Shown here piece by piece: positions 7,947 through 17,473 of a stretch of DNA of 64,000 nt. Each line of letters starts with the position of its first letter. Positions within the stretch are counted from its first letter, which is position 1. The notes beneath the pieces are model-generated. The model saw only the letters and a list, made by a program, of their open reading frames with translations, had not been told where the DNA came from and made no database searches. The translations under genes and the position numbers were made by a program. The stretch spans positions 4,615-68,614 of the forward strand of contig CAAHEC010000022.1 of NCBI GenBank assembly GCA_900772415.1, read 5' to 3'. The stretch is from Bacilli bacterium. Its GTDB lineage: Bacteria > Bacillota_I > Bacilli_A > RF39 > UBA660.

Positions 7947-9242
7947 TTATGAAAATTCTTTTAACATATCTTTAAGTGATTTCTCATTTTCTTCACTTAT
8001 TTTTTTCTTTTCTATTTTTTTGTCAAACCATTCTGGTAATACTTCGTTTGATTGTTTTATATATTTTTTATCTTCAATTACAACCTTTGACTTCTTATAT
8101 TCTTTTTCAGCTGCCTTCATAGCTTCATCTACGGTTTCTATATTAAGCCTTTTCCATTGTGAAGCTATCGCTTCTATAAAATTTTTAGTAAGCTTTTTAT
8201 TGTTTATTTTTAAAACATAATCAATTAATACGTTAACAACTCCCGGATTTAATTTAAAATCAGTTAATAGTCCTTCTAAAATATTAAGGTCTCTTTCTGC
8301 CGGTTTAGCACCCTTATTAGCTCCTTTAAGAAAATTATAAGGACTTGTATTTTCAAATACATATATCATCTTAGCCCTTTTATCATCTTTTCCTATCGGA
8401 TTTTTTAAATATTCAGGCTGACTTTTATATATAAGTGAAGGAAGCTTATTATCATTTTCATACCTATAATAATTTCTTACGTTCTTTCTTAGAGCGTTTT
8501 TATCTATAAGACCATTTTCCTTTATAGAATTTAGTATGGAAGGTTTCATCTCCAAAGCATCTAAATTATACACATAAGATAAATTGCAAATTAAATCTTT
8601 AACTTCCCTGCTAAACGTCTTATTACTTATTAAACCATTTGGTACAGAAGATATTAATAAATCAAAGTCAAATTCACTATCTATTTTTATTTGTCCTGTT
8701 TTGTTAGTTCGTAAATCGGTATTTAAGTTATCGTAAAGAGTTCCTGGAGTACTTTCAAAAACTTCATCAAAAGATGAGGTTATCTCTTTATATGAAGATA
8801 AGTTAATTTTAGGAACTTTAAAATATTTAAGTAAGTTTTCATATTCTTTTTTACCTACATTATTATATAAAACAACATTTAATATAGGATGATTAAAATA
8901 TTCTACCGCCGATATTGGAGAAAATAATTCATATACATATGAATTAGGATTACCTTCTTTTAAAAACGTTTTTAAAAGCCCAATCGCTTCCAATTTTTTT
9001 CTTGCCATTATTATTGGATCCATTTTAATTCTTAAAGAAGTCATTAGATGATGATGAGTATATTCACCACTTAAAAGTTCTGATTTATCTAAATCAGCCC
9101 ATAAAGTATAATATAAATCCGTTGCAATACATCCTATTATTGGTTGATATAACATACTTATTATTTTTCTATCATTTTCATTTAATATGGTTCTATTTAC
9201 CACTACGAAAGTATCCGCTGGTAAAATATTTAATTCTCTCAT
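7947..9242 (-). CDS. dnaB: DnaB-type replication initiation and membrane attachment protein (helicase co-loader)
   Basis: Protein of 431 residues. It opens with ADTFVVVNRTILNENDRKIISMLYQPIIG, characteristic of Firmicute DnaB/DnaD-superfamily proteins (not the E. coli DnaB helicase). The C-terminal part (around LNPGVVNVLIDYVLKINNKK, then SQWKRLNIETVDEAM) is the DnaB_2/DnaD-like ssDNA-binding module. It works with DnaD and DnaI to load the replicative helicase. It is the first gene of the dnaB-dnaI unit with a promoter about 105 bp upstream. The C-terminal tail is charged and Lys/Glu rich. Confidence 0.9.
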   Translation of the reverse strand: MRELNILPADTFVVVNRTILNENDRKIISMLYQPIIGCIATDLYYTLWADLDKSELLSGEYTHHHLMTSLRIKMDPIIMARKKLEAIGLLKTFLKEGNPNSYVYELFSPISAVEYFNHPILNVVLYNNVGKKEYENLLKYFKVPKINLSSYKEITSSFDEVFESTPGTLYDNLNTDLRTNKTGQIKIDSEFDFDLLISSVPNGLISNKTFSREVKDLICNLSYVYNLDALEMKPSILNSIKENGLIDKNALRKNVRNYYRYENDNKLPSLIYKSQPEYLKNPIGKDDKRAKMIYVFENTSPYNFLKGANKGAKPAERDLNILEGLLTDFKLNPGVVNVLIDYVLKINNKKLTKNFIEAIASQWKRLNIETVDEAMKAAEKEYKKSKVVIEDKKYIKQSNEVLPEWFDKKIEKKKISEENEKSLKDMLKEFS

Positions 9243-9346
9243 AATGGTAGGCCTCCTTAAATTTTATTTTAATATATTTTAAAACTTATTTAAATGATTT
9301 TTAACACATTTAATAATTTTCTTTCATAAAGATTTAATCTTCTTTT

Positions 9347-9376
9347 ATTATAATACATTTCTTTTATTCTTTTCAA
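9347..9376 (-). promoter_or_regulatory. Promoter of dnaB-dnaI
   Basis: Minus strand TTGAAA (9371-9376), 18-bp spacer, consensus TATAAT (9347-9352). The long AT-rich leader down to 9243 shows no further structure I can name. Confidence 0.6.
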
Positions 9377-9433
9377 GTTAATAATTTTTTTCTATCTTTT
9401 AAACATCTCTAATTATATAGTTTGACAAAGTAA

Positions 9434-9466
9434 TAAAAAAACCTCTAATTTTTTAGGTTTTTTTAT
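9434..9466 (-). terminator. Terminator of dnaE
   Basis: A-run plus ACCT pairs with AGGT plus T-run around a 10-nt loop, and overlaps the dnaE stop codon. Confidence 0.75.
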
Positions 9467-12336
9467 ATTTTTTTAATATCAAAAATTACAAGTTGAAGTT
9501 TAGAAAATCTTTTTTCTACCTTACCATATACTTTGTAGGTTCCTGGAATTGGTATGTTAAAGAATTTGTTATAAGTTTTAGGAAACATAACTAATTCTAC
9601 TGTTCCATATGAGTCACTAGCATTTAAAAACATCATTTTTTCATTTGTCTTTGTATTAATTTCTTTTTTTCTTTCAATATATAAAACCATTTCTATCATT
9701 TTGTCAAAATACTTATCTAGTAAATTACTTGTTATACTATTATTTGTTATATATTTACTAGTCGGATGATTACTTATATAAAAACCAAATAAAGCTATTT
9801 CTTGTTTTGTAAGCTCATCTTTACTATATTCTTCGTAATCTTCTATTTCTGGTTTTAAGACTAAGCTTTCATCTAAATTGTAGCATAACTCCGCATAATT
9901 AATTGCTTCATTTAAATTTTCTATTAATGTTCTTCTAGTTTTATTAAATATATCTAATGCTCCAGATAATATAAGATTTCTTAAAACGTCACGTCCTAGT
10001 TTATAACATCTTCTAACAAAATCTAAATAAGACGTAAAATTTCCATTTAAATTTCTTTCGTTAACTATTTCTCTTGATGTTAAAACGCCTATTGCTCTTA
10101 CTACTGACAAAGGAAACAAAAGTTCATTATTTAGAATTATATATTTATCTGTTGATAAATTTATATTAGGGGTTTTAATGCTAACATCCAATCTCTTACA
10201 TTCGTCAATAATTTGTTTTGTTTTATTTGAAACACCAATAATATTATTTAAAATCTCAGTTTCAAAGTAAAGTGGATAATGAACCTTTAAATAAGCTATT
10301 TTATAACCTATTATTGCATAACTAACTGAGTGTGCTTTATTAAACCCATAATTAGCAAACTTAAGAATCAAATTATATACTTTATCTAATGTTTCTTTAT
10401 CATAACCTTTATTCATACCACCTATTATAAATTCTTCTTTATAAGATAATAATAAATCTTCTTTCTTCTTACTCATTGCACGCCTTAACTCATCTGCCTT
10501 AGCATATGAAAAACCAGCCATTTTTCTTGCAATTTGCATTATCTGTTCTTGATATATAATTATTCCATAAGTAGAAGATAAAATATCTTTTAAATCTTCA
10601 TTTATATAAGTTATTTTCTCTTTTTTATGACGTCTTTTTACATATGTATCTATGTTTTCCATAGGTCCTGGTCTAAAAAGTGCTACAGCATCAATTAAAT
10701 CACTTATATTAGATGGTTTTAATTCCATGATAAACTTTTTCATACCTTGTGATTCAAATTGAAACACACCATCTAAATTACCATTTATAAACAAATTATA
10801 TGTTTTTTTATCATCGAGTGGTATATCACTAAATTTAATATTTGTATTTTTAATTACTTTATCTATTATAGTAAGATTTTTAAGCCCTAAAAAATCCATT
10901 TTTAAAAGACCTATATCCTCTATATAATTCATAGTATATCCACAAATATATGAACCATCAGAATCAAGATGTAATGGAACATAATTAGAAAGTTCTTTAT
11001 TTGATATAATAACTCCCGCAGCATGTTTAGAAATATGTCTTTTAAGTCCCTCTAAATGAAGTGATACATCATATATTTTTCTTAAAACTTCATCATTACT
11101 TAATATTCTTTTTACGTTTATATTTTCTAACTGATAAGATAAATCTTTTTTATCATCAAAGTTCTTAAGTAAATTGTCAATTTTAAACCCACTTACGTTA
11201 AATATTCTAGCAACATCTCTAATAACTTGTTTTGCAAGCAAATTAGAAAAAGTAATTATTCCAGATACATGTTTTCTACCATACTTTTCTTCTACATATT
11301 TTATTACTTCATCTCTTTTTTCCGCATCAAAGTCTATATCTATATCAGGCATAGTAACTCTATTTGGATTTAAAAATCTTTCAAACAATAAATCATATTT
11401 AAGAGGATCTATATCAGTTATTCCAAGTGAATACGAAACAAGGCTTGATGCTGCAGAACCCCTACCCGGTCCCACCATTATTCCATTTTTCTTTGCATAT
11501 TTAACATAATCCCAAACAACTAAGAAATAATTACAAAAATTTAATTTTGAAATAATAGAAAGTTCATATTTTAATCTTTCTACGTATTTTAAAGAAACAT
11601 TACCATTAAGTCTTTTTTTAAGCCCTGTTATACATAAATCTGTTAAATACTTTTCTTTGTTAAATTCTAAATCATTATTATATACGGGAAGTAAATCATT
11701 CTTTTTTAAAATAGTTAAATTACATAGTGCACTAACATAGTTAGTTGTTTTTGAAGATAACACATCAACTTGCTCTATAAAAGATACATCTTCTCCTTCA
11801 GTATAATCTTGATCTTTTATTTTATATAAATATTTTAAATACTTAGAATCTTCTTTTTTTAATGTGAGCGTTTTATTTAAATACACTTTATTACCATTTA
11901 TCTTTTTTTCTTCATCAGCAGTTTTATATCCAATAAATAAATCTTTAGTATATGGTATATAAAAATCTCTTTTATCTTTGTATTTGTAAGGCAAGACAAG
12001 TACTAAATCATTTATATATTTTATAAGTTCATCAAATGAAAATTTATTTTCATTTATAAGTGTATTTATATTACATAAGTTTTGGTATCCTTTATAGTTT
12101 TTTGCATATAGAAGGATAGTATAATCTAAATTAACTTCAAGACCTATAATTGGTTTTATATCATTTTTAATACACTTAGTATAAAACTCCATAGCACCAT
12201 ATAAGTTATCATCACATATTGCAGCACTTTTAAAATTAAGTTTTTTTAGTGTACTTATTAAATCATCTATCTTTATTAAACTTGATAAAATAGAATAATC
12301 TGTCTTTATCCATAAAGGTGTATAATTCATAAGCAT
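9463..12336 (-). CDS. dnaE: DNA polymerase III alpha subunit, DnaE type
   Basis: C-family DNA polymerase, 957 residues, at the short end for DnaE. The palm has GPGRGSAASS (289-298) and the catalytic PDIDIDF (330-336). Downstream come the fingers segment with IYQEQIMQIA and ADELRRAMSKK, then a helix-hairpin-helix/OB region. The N-terminal PHP domain has lost its metal ligands: the usual HxHS is KTDYS and the usual DHG is CDDN, so no PHP exonuclease activity is expected. In Bacilli, DnaE extends RNA primers alongside PolC. Two ATGs two codons apart are both compatible with the AGAAGGAAG ribosome-binding site. Confidence 0.95.
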   Translation of the reverse strand: MLMNYTPLWIKTDYSILSSLIKIDDLISTLKKLNFKSAAICDDNLYGAMEFYTKCIKNDIKPIIGLEVNLDYTILLYAKNYKGYQNLCNINTLINENKFSFDELIKYINDLVLVLPYKYKDKRDFYIPYTKDLFIGYKTADEEKKINGNKVYLNKTLTLKKEDSKYLKYLYKIKDQDYTEGEDVSFIEQVDVLSSKTTNYVSALCNLTILKKNDLLPVYNNDLEFNKEKYLTDLCITGLKKRLNGNVSLKYVERLKYELSIISKLNFCNYFLVVWDYVKYAKKNGIMVGPGRGSAASSLVSYSLGITDIDPLKYDLLFERFLNPNRVTMPDIDIDFDAEKRDEVIKYVEEKYGRKHVSGIITFSNLLAKQVIRDVARIFNVSGFKIDNLLKNFDDKKDLSYQLENINVKRILSNDEVLRKIYDVSLHLEGLKRHISKHAAGVIISNKELSNYVPLHLDSDGSYICGYTMNYIEDIGLLKMDFLGLKNLTIIDKVIKNTNIKFSDIPLDDKKTYNLFINGNLDGVFQFESQGMKKFIMELKPSNISDLIDAVALFRPGPMENIDTYVKRRHKKEKITYINEDLKDILSSTYGIIIYQEQIMQIARKMAGFSYAKADELRRAMSKKKEDLLLSYKEEFIIGGMNKGYDKETLDKVYNLILKFANYGFNKAHSVSYAIIGYKIAYLKVHYPLYFETEILNNIIGVSNKTKQIIDECKRLDVSIKTPNINLSTDKYIILNNELLFPLSVVRAIGVLTSREIVNERNLNGNFTSYLDFVRRCYKLGRDVLRNLILSGALDIFNKTRRTLIENLNEAINYAELCYNLDESLVLKPEIEDYEEYSKDELTKQEIALFGFYISNHPTSKYITNNSITSNLLDKYFDKMIEMVLYIERKKEINTKTNEKMMFLNASDSYGTVELVMFPKTYNKFFNIPIPGTYKVYGKVEKRFSKLQLVIFDIKKI

Positions 12337-12391
12337 ACCACTTCCTTCTAATAATATTTTACTACAAAAAAATTTTTTTTCATATTTTAAT

Positions 12392-12420
12392 TTGACTAAT
12401 TAACCATAATATGGTAAAGT
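12392..12420 (+). promoter_or_regulatory. Promoter of rpmB
   Basis: TTGACT (12392-12397), 17-bp spacer, TAAAGT (12415-12420), with a strong TAAGGAGGA ribosome-binding site before rpmB. Confidence 0.55.
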
Positions 12421-12456
12421 TAGATAGCAAAGACGCACTTTAAGGAGGAATTAAAT

Positions 12457-12630
12457 ATGGCTAAAAAAATGTCAAACAAAAAACCATTATTTGGTAACAA
12501 ACGCTCTCATGCTTTAAATACAACTAAAATGAGACAAAAAGTTAACATGCAAAAAGTAACTTTAAATGGTGTAACCGTAATAATGAGCACCAAAGAGGCT
12601 AAAAAATTTAGAAAAAATAATGTAGCATAA
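12457..12630 (+). CDS. rpmB: Ribosomal protein bL28
   Basis: A 57-residue protein starting MAKKMSNKKPLFGNKRSHAL and ending TKEAKKFRKNNVA, with the lysine/arginine-rich composition and size of bL28 in the large ribosomal subunit. The AAGGAGGA ribosome-binding site is strong. No CxxC zinc motif is present, so this is a zinc-independent form. It is a single-gene unit with its own promoter and terminator, divergent from dnaE. Confidence 0.92.
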   Translation: MAKKMSNKKPLFGNKRSHALNTTKMRQKVNMQKVTLNGVTVIMSTKEAKKFRKNNVA

Positions 12631-12631
12631 T

Positions 12632-12668
12632 AAAAATACTTCAATTGCTTAAATGAAGTATTTTTATT
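12632..12668. terminator. Terminator between convergent rpmB and the prepilin gene
   Basis: AAAAATACTTCA pairs with TGAAGTATTTTT around about 10 nt, with flanking A/T tracts so it can serve both strands. Confidence 0.85.
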
Positions 12669-12669
12669 T

Positions 12670-13077
12670 TTAATCTATGGATGGACAAATCCCATCTAAA
12701 CTATAAAAGTATCCGTCAAAAAAATATCCTTTCTCACTATTGTTACTATATTTATTTTGAGAATTTGATGAGTAAGAATCTTTACAAACTTTTTGAGAAG
12801 TACCATTTATTAACAAATCATTCTCTCCTGTTTTAGGATTAGTCGCATCTTTTTCTAAATAATCTTTTAAATCACTAATGCTAGCTTCTGTTTTATCACT
12901 ATTAATGGCAAAATAAGCTTCTGACATTTCAACTATTTCTTTTGCAGCTATATATTTCATTTTCTCTTTAGAATCCTTTACACTTTTTATTACGTTAGTT
13001 GTTACAATTACCATTATTATAGAAAGCAAAACTATCACCGCTAAAAGTTCTATTAAAGTAAAACCTCTATTTTTCAT
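12670..13077 (-). CDS. Type IV prepilin-like (pseudopilin) protein
   Basis: Protein of 135 residues with the prepilin leader and N-terminal helix RGFTLIELLAVIVLLSII. The predicted cleavage by prepilin peptidase is after Gly5 and before Phe, with the conserved Glu five residues into the mature protein. The globular remainder is Ser/Asn/Lys rich with two cysteines (VCKDS, GICPS) that may form a disulphide. It resembles ComGC/GspG-size pseudopilins. No assembly ATPase, platform protein or peptidase lies in this window, so it is an orphan whose machinery must be elsewhere. It has an AGGTGAT ribosome-binding site and is monocistronic. Confidence 0.85.
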   Translation of the reverse strand: MKNRGFTLIELLAVIVLLSIIMVIVTTNVIKSVKDSKEKMKYIAAKEIVEMSEAYFAINSDKTEASISDLKDYLEKDATNPKTGENDLLINGTSQKVCKDSYSSNSQNKYSNNSEKGYFFDGYFYSLDGICPSID

Positions 13078-13156
13078 ATTATCACCTACTTAATTATACA
13101 CCAAAAGTCTAAAAATTCATATAATTAATTGAAAGCTTTTATTAGGAGGAATATAA

Positions 13157-13453
13157 ATGAAAGATCAAAGATGTAATTTCAATGGTGGTATGATGCCTTT
13201 TGCTTCAAATTTAGGTATGCCAACAAACATGATGATGTTTCCTAATTTTATGAACGATAATTATTCTAATTTAGAAAATAAAGTAAATTCTTTAGAAAAA
13301 AAAGTTAGAGTACTAGAAAATAGAATATCAAGATTAGAAAATCCATACCAAAATAACAATATGCAAAACTACCAAACCCCACAAGGAAATACTTCACCTT
13401 ATCAAACAACACAAAATAATGATAACTATAGTGGAGAAATGTATATGATGTAA
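13157..13453 (+). CDS. Small coiled-coil protein with Asn/Gln-rich tail, function unknown
   Basis: A 98-residue protein I do not recognise. It has three parts: a Met/Phe/Asn/Gly-rich start (NGGMMPFASNLGMPTNMMMF), a short leucine-zipper-like coiled coil (NLENKVNSLEKKVRVLENRI, about residues 37-58), and an Asn/Gln/Tyr-rich tail. It has an AGGAGG ribosome-binding site and its own hairpin terminator. The composition is like that of small spore-coat or matrix-like proteins, but that is only an analogy. It lies divergent from the orphan prepilin, with about 80 bp between. Confidence 0.75.
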   Translation: MKDQRCNFNGGMMPFASNLGMPTNMMMFPNFMNDNYSNLENKVNSLEKKVRVLENRISRLENPYQNNNMQNYQTPQGNTSPYQTTQNNDNYSGEMYMM

Positions 13454-13481
13454 AAAGTCTACTTTTTTAAGTAGACTTTTT
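13452..13481. terminator. Terminator between the coiled-coil gene and the convergent 269-residue gene
   Basis: AAAAAGTCTACTT pairs with AAGTAGACTTTTT around a 4-nt T loop; the long near-perfect stem with A/T tracts serves both convergent genes. Confidence 0.9.
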
Positions 13482-14289
13482 ACATTTTATAATGTTTATT
13501 ACTTTCACTTGATAATATTTTGTATTTACTTAGTAAATTAGGGTCAACATACCTGTCTAATATATCAATGTTTCCTTTTTCTAATTCATCTTTTAAATAT
13601 TCTTTTTGCCTATCGTTTAATGATAATTTTTTTATTTCATTTATTAACATTTCTTTAATAGTTAATAATCCATTTTTATCATAGAGTGTTTTCTTTTGTT
13701 TATTATAGTACTCTGTTCCAACAAAATTTGCATATGAAGATATTAATAATTCTAATTGTTCTTCTTCTTGCAAAGAAGAATTTAACTTAGTCTTTAGCTT
13801 CATTTGATTAATCAAATCACTTTTTGATGTATTTTTAATATAATCTCTAGTTCCATTTTTTGAACTAAAAGCATTAATTAAACCTTTTATAAAATAATTA
13901 TCAAGTATTTGCTTTGATACAAATATAGTATTATCTATATTATTTGTATCAAAACTATTACTATAATAATCAAGCATTTTTAAAACAGCATCATCTAAAC
14001 TTGCAACATTATTTTTTTTCATGTAATTAGATAAAACGCTTTCAGTTATTTCATTAAAAAGCTGTTCTGCATTTAAAATATTTTCACCATTATAAACTAA
14101 GTTTTTTAACTCTTTTTTAAAATCCTTTCCATTAATTATTTGATCTTTTATGTACTTATGTGTGTTTGTCTCTCCACTTGCTCCCATATAAGCTTGAGAT
14201 AGTAAATAACGCAAATATATCCTAAGTTCATTTTCGTTTTTTATATCAAATTCATCTAAATCCTTTTCTATAGCTTCTAATAAACCCAT
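13480..14289 (-). CDS. Hypothetical helical protein
   Basis: A 269-residue cytoplasmic protein with no signal peptide, membrane helix or motif I recognise. It is rich in Leu, Lys, Asn and Glu and looks mainly alpha-helical throughout (for example IEKDLDEFDIKNENELRIYL at the start). It has an AGAGAGG ribosome-binding site. Monocistronic: it ends at the shared hairpin and is separated by about 50 bp from the MurJ-like gene upstream, which may also transcribe it. Confidence 0.7.
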   Translation of the reverse strand: MGLLEAIEKDLDEFDIKNENELRIYLRYLLSQAYMGASGETNTHKYIKDQIINGKDFKKELKNLVYNGENILNAEQLFNEITESVLSNYMKKNNVASLDDAVLKMLDYYSNSFDTNNIDNTIFVSKQILDNYFIKGLINAFSSKNGTRDYIKNTSKSDLINQMKLKTKLNSSLQEEEQLELLISSYANFVGTEYYNKQKKTLYDKNGLLTIKEMLINEIKKLSLNDRQKEYLKDELEKGNIDILDRYVDPNLLSKYKILSSESNKHYKM

Positions 14290-14338
14290 ATAAATACCTC
14301 TCTTAAATAATTTTTATCTTCTTTTATTATAACACGTA

Positions 14339-15964
14339 TTATTTTTTTATTTTTAATTTTCTTATTAATCCATTACCAAATATACTTTCAAAGGCTCCGT
14401 TTTTTATGGTAATAGAAAAATATATAATAGCACCTACTATAGCATATAGCATAATTGTTATAATAGATGTAAACCTACTTGTTAAATTAAAAGGTAATAT
14501 ATTTCTCATTAGTAACAAAACTATCACCATAATAGTAAGGGGATATATAAATTTAAACATTTTCAAAAAGAAAGATTTAAAATCTAACTTAACAGTTTTA
14601 TTAATAACTATTAAGTTAGATATTACTGACGTCGTAAGTCCTAAAAACGTTGCAAACGTAGCTCCCCAAAATGGATATAAACCTATATTATTAAATAAAT
14701 ATATAAAAGGAATTTGAAGTATAAGTTTAACTAATATTCCTATAATTATACTTATAAATACATTTTTAAATTTGTTTAGTGATTGTGTAATTGAAACTGA
14801 TGTTGTAAACATACATCTAAACAAAGCTACAAATATAGTAACACAAAAGACTCTAGGTCCCCATGTACTTGCTCCATAAAAAGCAGTAAATACAGGTCCT
14901 GCTAAAATAGAAAGTCCTATAGCCATTGGCATAGTAACATATAAAAGCATTAGAAATGATTGCTCAACTTTTTTCTTTACATCTTTTTTATCACCTTTAA
15001 CAAAGCTTGATGTTATATTAGGAACAAGACTTGTCATAAGACCAGTTGATATAGCAAGCACAACACTATTTAGTTTATTTCCAGTTGTATTAATAACCCC
15101 TATTATACTTTCTGCATCCTTTGTTTTAAATCCAATTTTAGTAAGTGTATTAATAATAGTTGTCATATCTATATAATCATATACAGAAAGAGCAAGACCA
15201 AAAGAAATAAATGGAATAGAATAAATAAGTAATTTTTTAACAATTGCCTTATTCGTAATTTTTTCTTCTTCTTTCTTTTTCTCATTTGTTATAACAAGTT
15301 CTTTTTTATGTTTTTTCATCTTAATAAGCAGGTAGAAAAGCGCAACTAAAGCACCTATAGTTGCTCCAAATACTGCTACTCCAATAGCATTTACAACCCC
15401 TACTTTAAATACTCTCATACATAAATAACTTCCAATTAAAATAACTGATATTCTAACTACTTGTTCTATTACCTGACTTACCGAAGGTGGTGTAATAAAT
15501 TTATGTCCTTGTAAGTAACCTTTTGTAACACTTAAATAAGGAACAACAAGGATTGCCGTTGATATAATTCTAATTACAAAAGTTATACTTTCCTTAGAGT
15601 TTCCACCAGTGTTATCGCCCATTATTTGATTAGCGATTACTGGGGCTCCTAAAAACATTAAAATAAATAATATTATTCCAAGAATAATTAATAATCTCTT
15701 ACCTAGTTTATACGCTCTTTCTTTAGTATTATAGTATTCAAGAGTATTATATTCGCTTATTAACTTACTCATAGCAGGTGGTATTCCAACCGTTGATAAA
15801 GATAAAAATAAATTATATATAGTATACGCATAGCCATATAAAGCTATGTTTTCTTCACCTATTATTGCGTAAAATGGAATTACATATATAATGCCTAAAA
15901 ACTTGGTTGCAACAATACCTATAGTTGCAATTAAAGCCCCATTTATAAAACTATTTTTTTTCAC
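14339..15964 (-). CDS. murJ: MurJ/YtgP-like lipid flippase (MOP superfamily, MVF family)
   Basis: Integral membrane protein of 541 residues with about 14 transmembrane segments, the size of Bacillus YtgP/MurJ (544). The N-terminal helix runs GALIATIGIVATKFLGIIYVIP, and TVGIPPAMSKLISEYN follows in helix 2, typical of the SpoVB/YtgP branch of polysaccharide flippases. Expected role: moving undecaprenyl-linked lipid II, or another lipid-linked glycan, across the membrane. The SpoVB paralogue cannot be excluded from sequence alone. The Cse60-like gene upstream ends 5 nt before it, so they are probably co-transcribed. Confidence 0.85.
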   Translation of the reverse strand: MKKNSFINGALIATIGIVATKFLGIIYVIPFYAIIGEENIALYGYAYTIYNLFLSLSTVGIPPAMSKLISEYNTLEYYNTKERAYKLGKRLLIILGIILFILMFLGAPVIANQIMGDNTGGNSKESITFVIRIISTAILVVPYLSVTKGYLQGHKFITPPSVSQVIEQVVRISVILIGSYLCMRVFKVGVVNAIGVAVFGATIGALVALFYLLIKMKKHKKELVITNEKKKEEEKITNKAIVKKLLIYSIPFISFGLALSVYDYIDMTTIINTLTKIGFKTKDAESIIGVINTTGNKLNSVVLAISTGLMTSLVPNITSSFVKGDKKDVKKKVEQSFLMLLYVTMPMAIGLSILAGPVFTAFYGASTWGPRVFCVTIFVALFRCMFTTSVSITQSLNKFKNVFISIIIGILVKLILQIPFIYLFNNIGLYPFWGATFATFLGLTTSVISNLIVINKTVKLDFKSFFLKMFKFIYPLTIMVIVLLLMRNILPFNLTSRFTSIITIMLYAIVGAIIYFSITIKNGAFESIFGNGLIRKLKIKK

Positions 15965-15969
15965 TTAAA

Positions 15970-16143
15970 TCATCCTTTATCTATATATATTATCATAGCT
16001 GAAAAACAATATATTTGTTCTTCACCACACACAGCGACTGATAGCTGATACTTTATATCAACTACTTCTTTGCTAATTAAAAAGTTATTAACATTTTCTT
16101 CTAAATCCTTTTCATTTTCACAATCAAACACCTTAACTCTCAT
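15970..16143 (-). CDS. Cse60-like small sporulation protein
   Basis: A 57-residue protein starting MRVKVFDCENEKDLEENVN and containing VVDIKYQLSVAVCGEEQIYCFSAMIIY. The pattern RVKVF...DIKY..SV...QIYCFSAMIIY matches Bacillus Cse60, a small protein made in the mother cell under SigE. I chose the ATG at 16143 because GGGTGAT lies just upstream of it; the in-frame ATG ten bases earlier overlaps that site. Located immediately before the MurJ-like gene. Function of the family is not established. Confidence 0.75.
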   Translation of the reverse strand: MRVKVFDCENEKDLEENVNNFLISKEVVDIKYQLSVAVCGEEQIYCFSAMIIYIDKG

Positions 16144-16225
16144 ATTATCACCCATAAGAATGATACAAGAAATAAAATAATTAAATTGTCTTCTTTTATC
16201 ATTATAACAAAATATTTTAATTTTT

Positions 16226-16585
16226 TTAATATTTTAATGTTTTACTGTTATGATTTAAATATTTTTGTAAACCTAATTTTTCATTTAAATCAAATTTTTT
16301 ATAAAAACTATATACATAATTTTCATCATCTTCTAAAGCAATATAAAATAAGTTATTATCTTCTATTCCTAATACATCATAAACCACATCATTAATTAAT
16401 ATAGCACAATGATCTTTATTTCTTTCTATTACCATTTTCCCATTAGGATAAAGTTCTTTTAATATTAAAAAGTATTCTAAGCAATAATCATTTAAAAACA
16501 TATCATATATATTACACTTAAAATAATTTTCTAAATCAAGATTTATATTCCATATTTTAAACAATACACACAAAAAAACCACCAC
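16226..16585 (-). CDS. Hypothetical protein, start uncertain
   Basis: Open frame of up to 119 codons, unknown family. The body (from YCLEYFLILKELYPNGKMVI on) has acidic and aromatic residues and looks like a small soluble protein. The start is unclear: the first codons (MVVFLCVLFK) come from a GTG inside a T-rich stretch that looks like the terminator of the gene upstream. A later start, such as the Met of MFLNDYCLEY, may be the real one, but it lacks an obvious ribosome-binding site. Confidence 0.45.
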   Translation of the reverse strand: MVVFLCVLFKIWNINLDLENYFKCNIYDMFLNDYCLEYFLILKELYPNGKMVIERNKDHCAILINDVVYDVLGIEDNNLFYIALEDDENYVYSFYKKFDLNEKLGLQKYLNHNSKTLKY

Positions 16586-16600
16586 TATATTGTATGGCAG

Positions 16601-17428
16601 TTATTTTAGTTTTTTAACAAAAGGCTTCTGGAAAGTACTAAAATCTATGTCTAGCATAGCCTTTAATTGATTTTTATTATAATTTTTTAGAGATTTAACA
16701 CAAATACTTTCAAAAAGGCCATCACAGAAAGTATTGATTAGTTTCTTTTGATTATTTAAAAGAGTAAAATAATCAGGATCAATTTCATCTATTATTTTTC
16801 TAAATTCTTCCTCATAAGGAGTATAATTATATCCAAAATTACCAACGAAAGAATATCCATAGATTCCTTTTTCATCAGTATCATTAGCAACATAATACTC
16901 AAATTCTCCATTTTTATTAACGATTTTAACTACTTCATTATTTTTTGAATGAGTAAATTCATTATTCCTATAAAAAGCTGATTCTTTATTCTGAATATCA
17001 AACAACTTTATAGTATTTTTTAAAGTATCAAACTCAGATTTATATATAAATTCTTTATTTTTAAATATACTTATCATATTAGATACTAGCACTCTATCTA
17101 ATTTTTCTCCTCTTTTAGTAGAATATTTACCATATAAAATATCCTTGAAATTAGTACTTAAAATTGAATATTTATATTCATAAGTCTCATTTTCTAATTT
17201 TCTTGCTACGGCATTTAAGTAATAATTTTCTAACATTACTTGGATAATGATTTTTTTATCTTGTAAGTAAGCATAGCCTACATTATTGGAATTATAATCA
17301 TATAGTTCTATTTTTTTACCCAATTTTAATAAAAATGGTACATCTTCTTTTATATATTCATCTACTGTAATTTTAAATAAAGATAAAAATTTATAAAGCA
17401 TATTTATTAAAATATCATCATATTTCAT
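16601..17428 (-). CDS. Hypothetical protein
   Basis: A 275-residue soluble protein, no recognised family. It is rich in Tyr, Asn and Lys. A repeated 'Y.Y' aromatic pattern occurs in the C-terminal half (KGIYGYSFVGNFGYNYTPYE). No signal peptide, membrane helix or catalytic signature is evident. GAAGGAG precedes the ATG. A weak hairpin followed by seven Ts lies after the stop codon. It stands between parC and the small gene at 16226, on the same strand as both. Confidence 0.65.
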   Translation of the reverse strand: MKYDDILINMLYKFLSLFKITVDEYIKEDVPFLLKLGKKIELYDYNSNNVGYAYLQDKKIIIQVMLENYYLNAVARKLENETYEYKYSILSTNFKDILYGKYSTKRGEKLDRVLVSNMISIFKNKEFIYKSEFDTLKNTIKLFDIQNKESAFYRNNEFTHSKNNEVVKIVNKNGEFEYYVANDTDEKGIYGYSFVGNFGYNYTPYEEEFRKIIDEIDPDYFTLLNNQKKLINTFCDGLFESICVKSLKNYNKNQLKAMLDIDFSTFQKPFVKKLK

Positions 17429-17473
17429 AACAGTATCTCCTTCTTTTTCTATATATTATAATTATTTGCTAAT

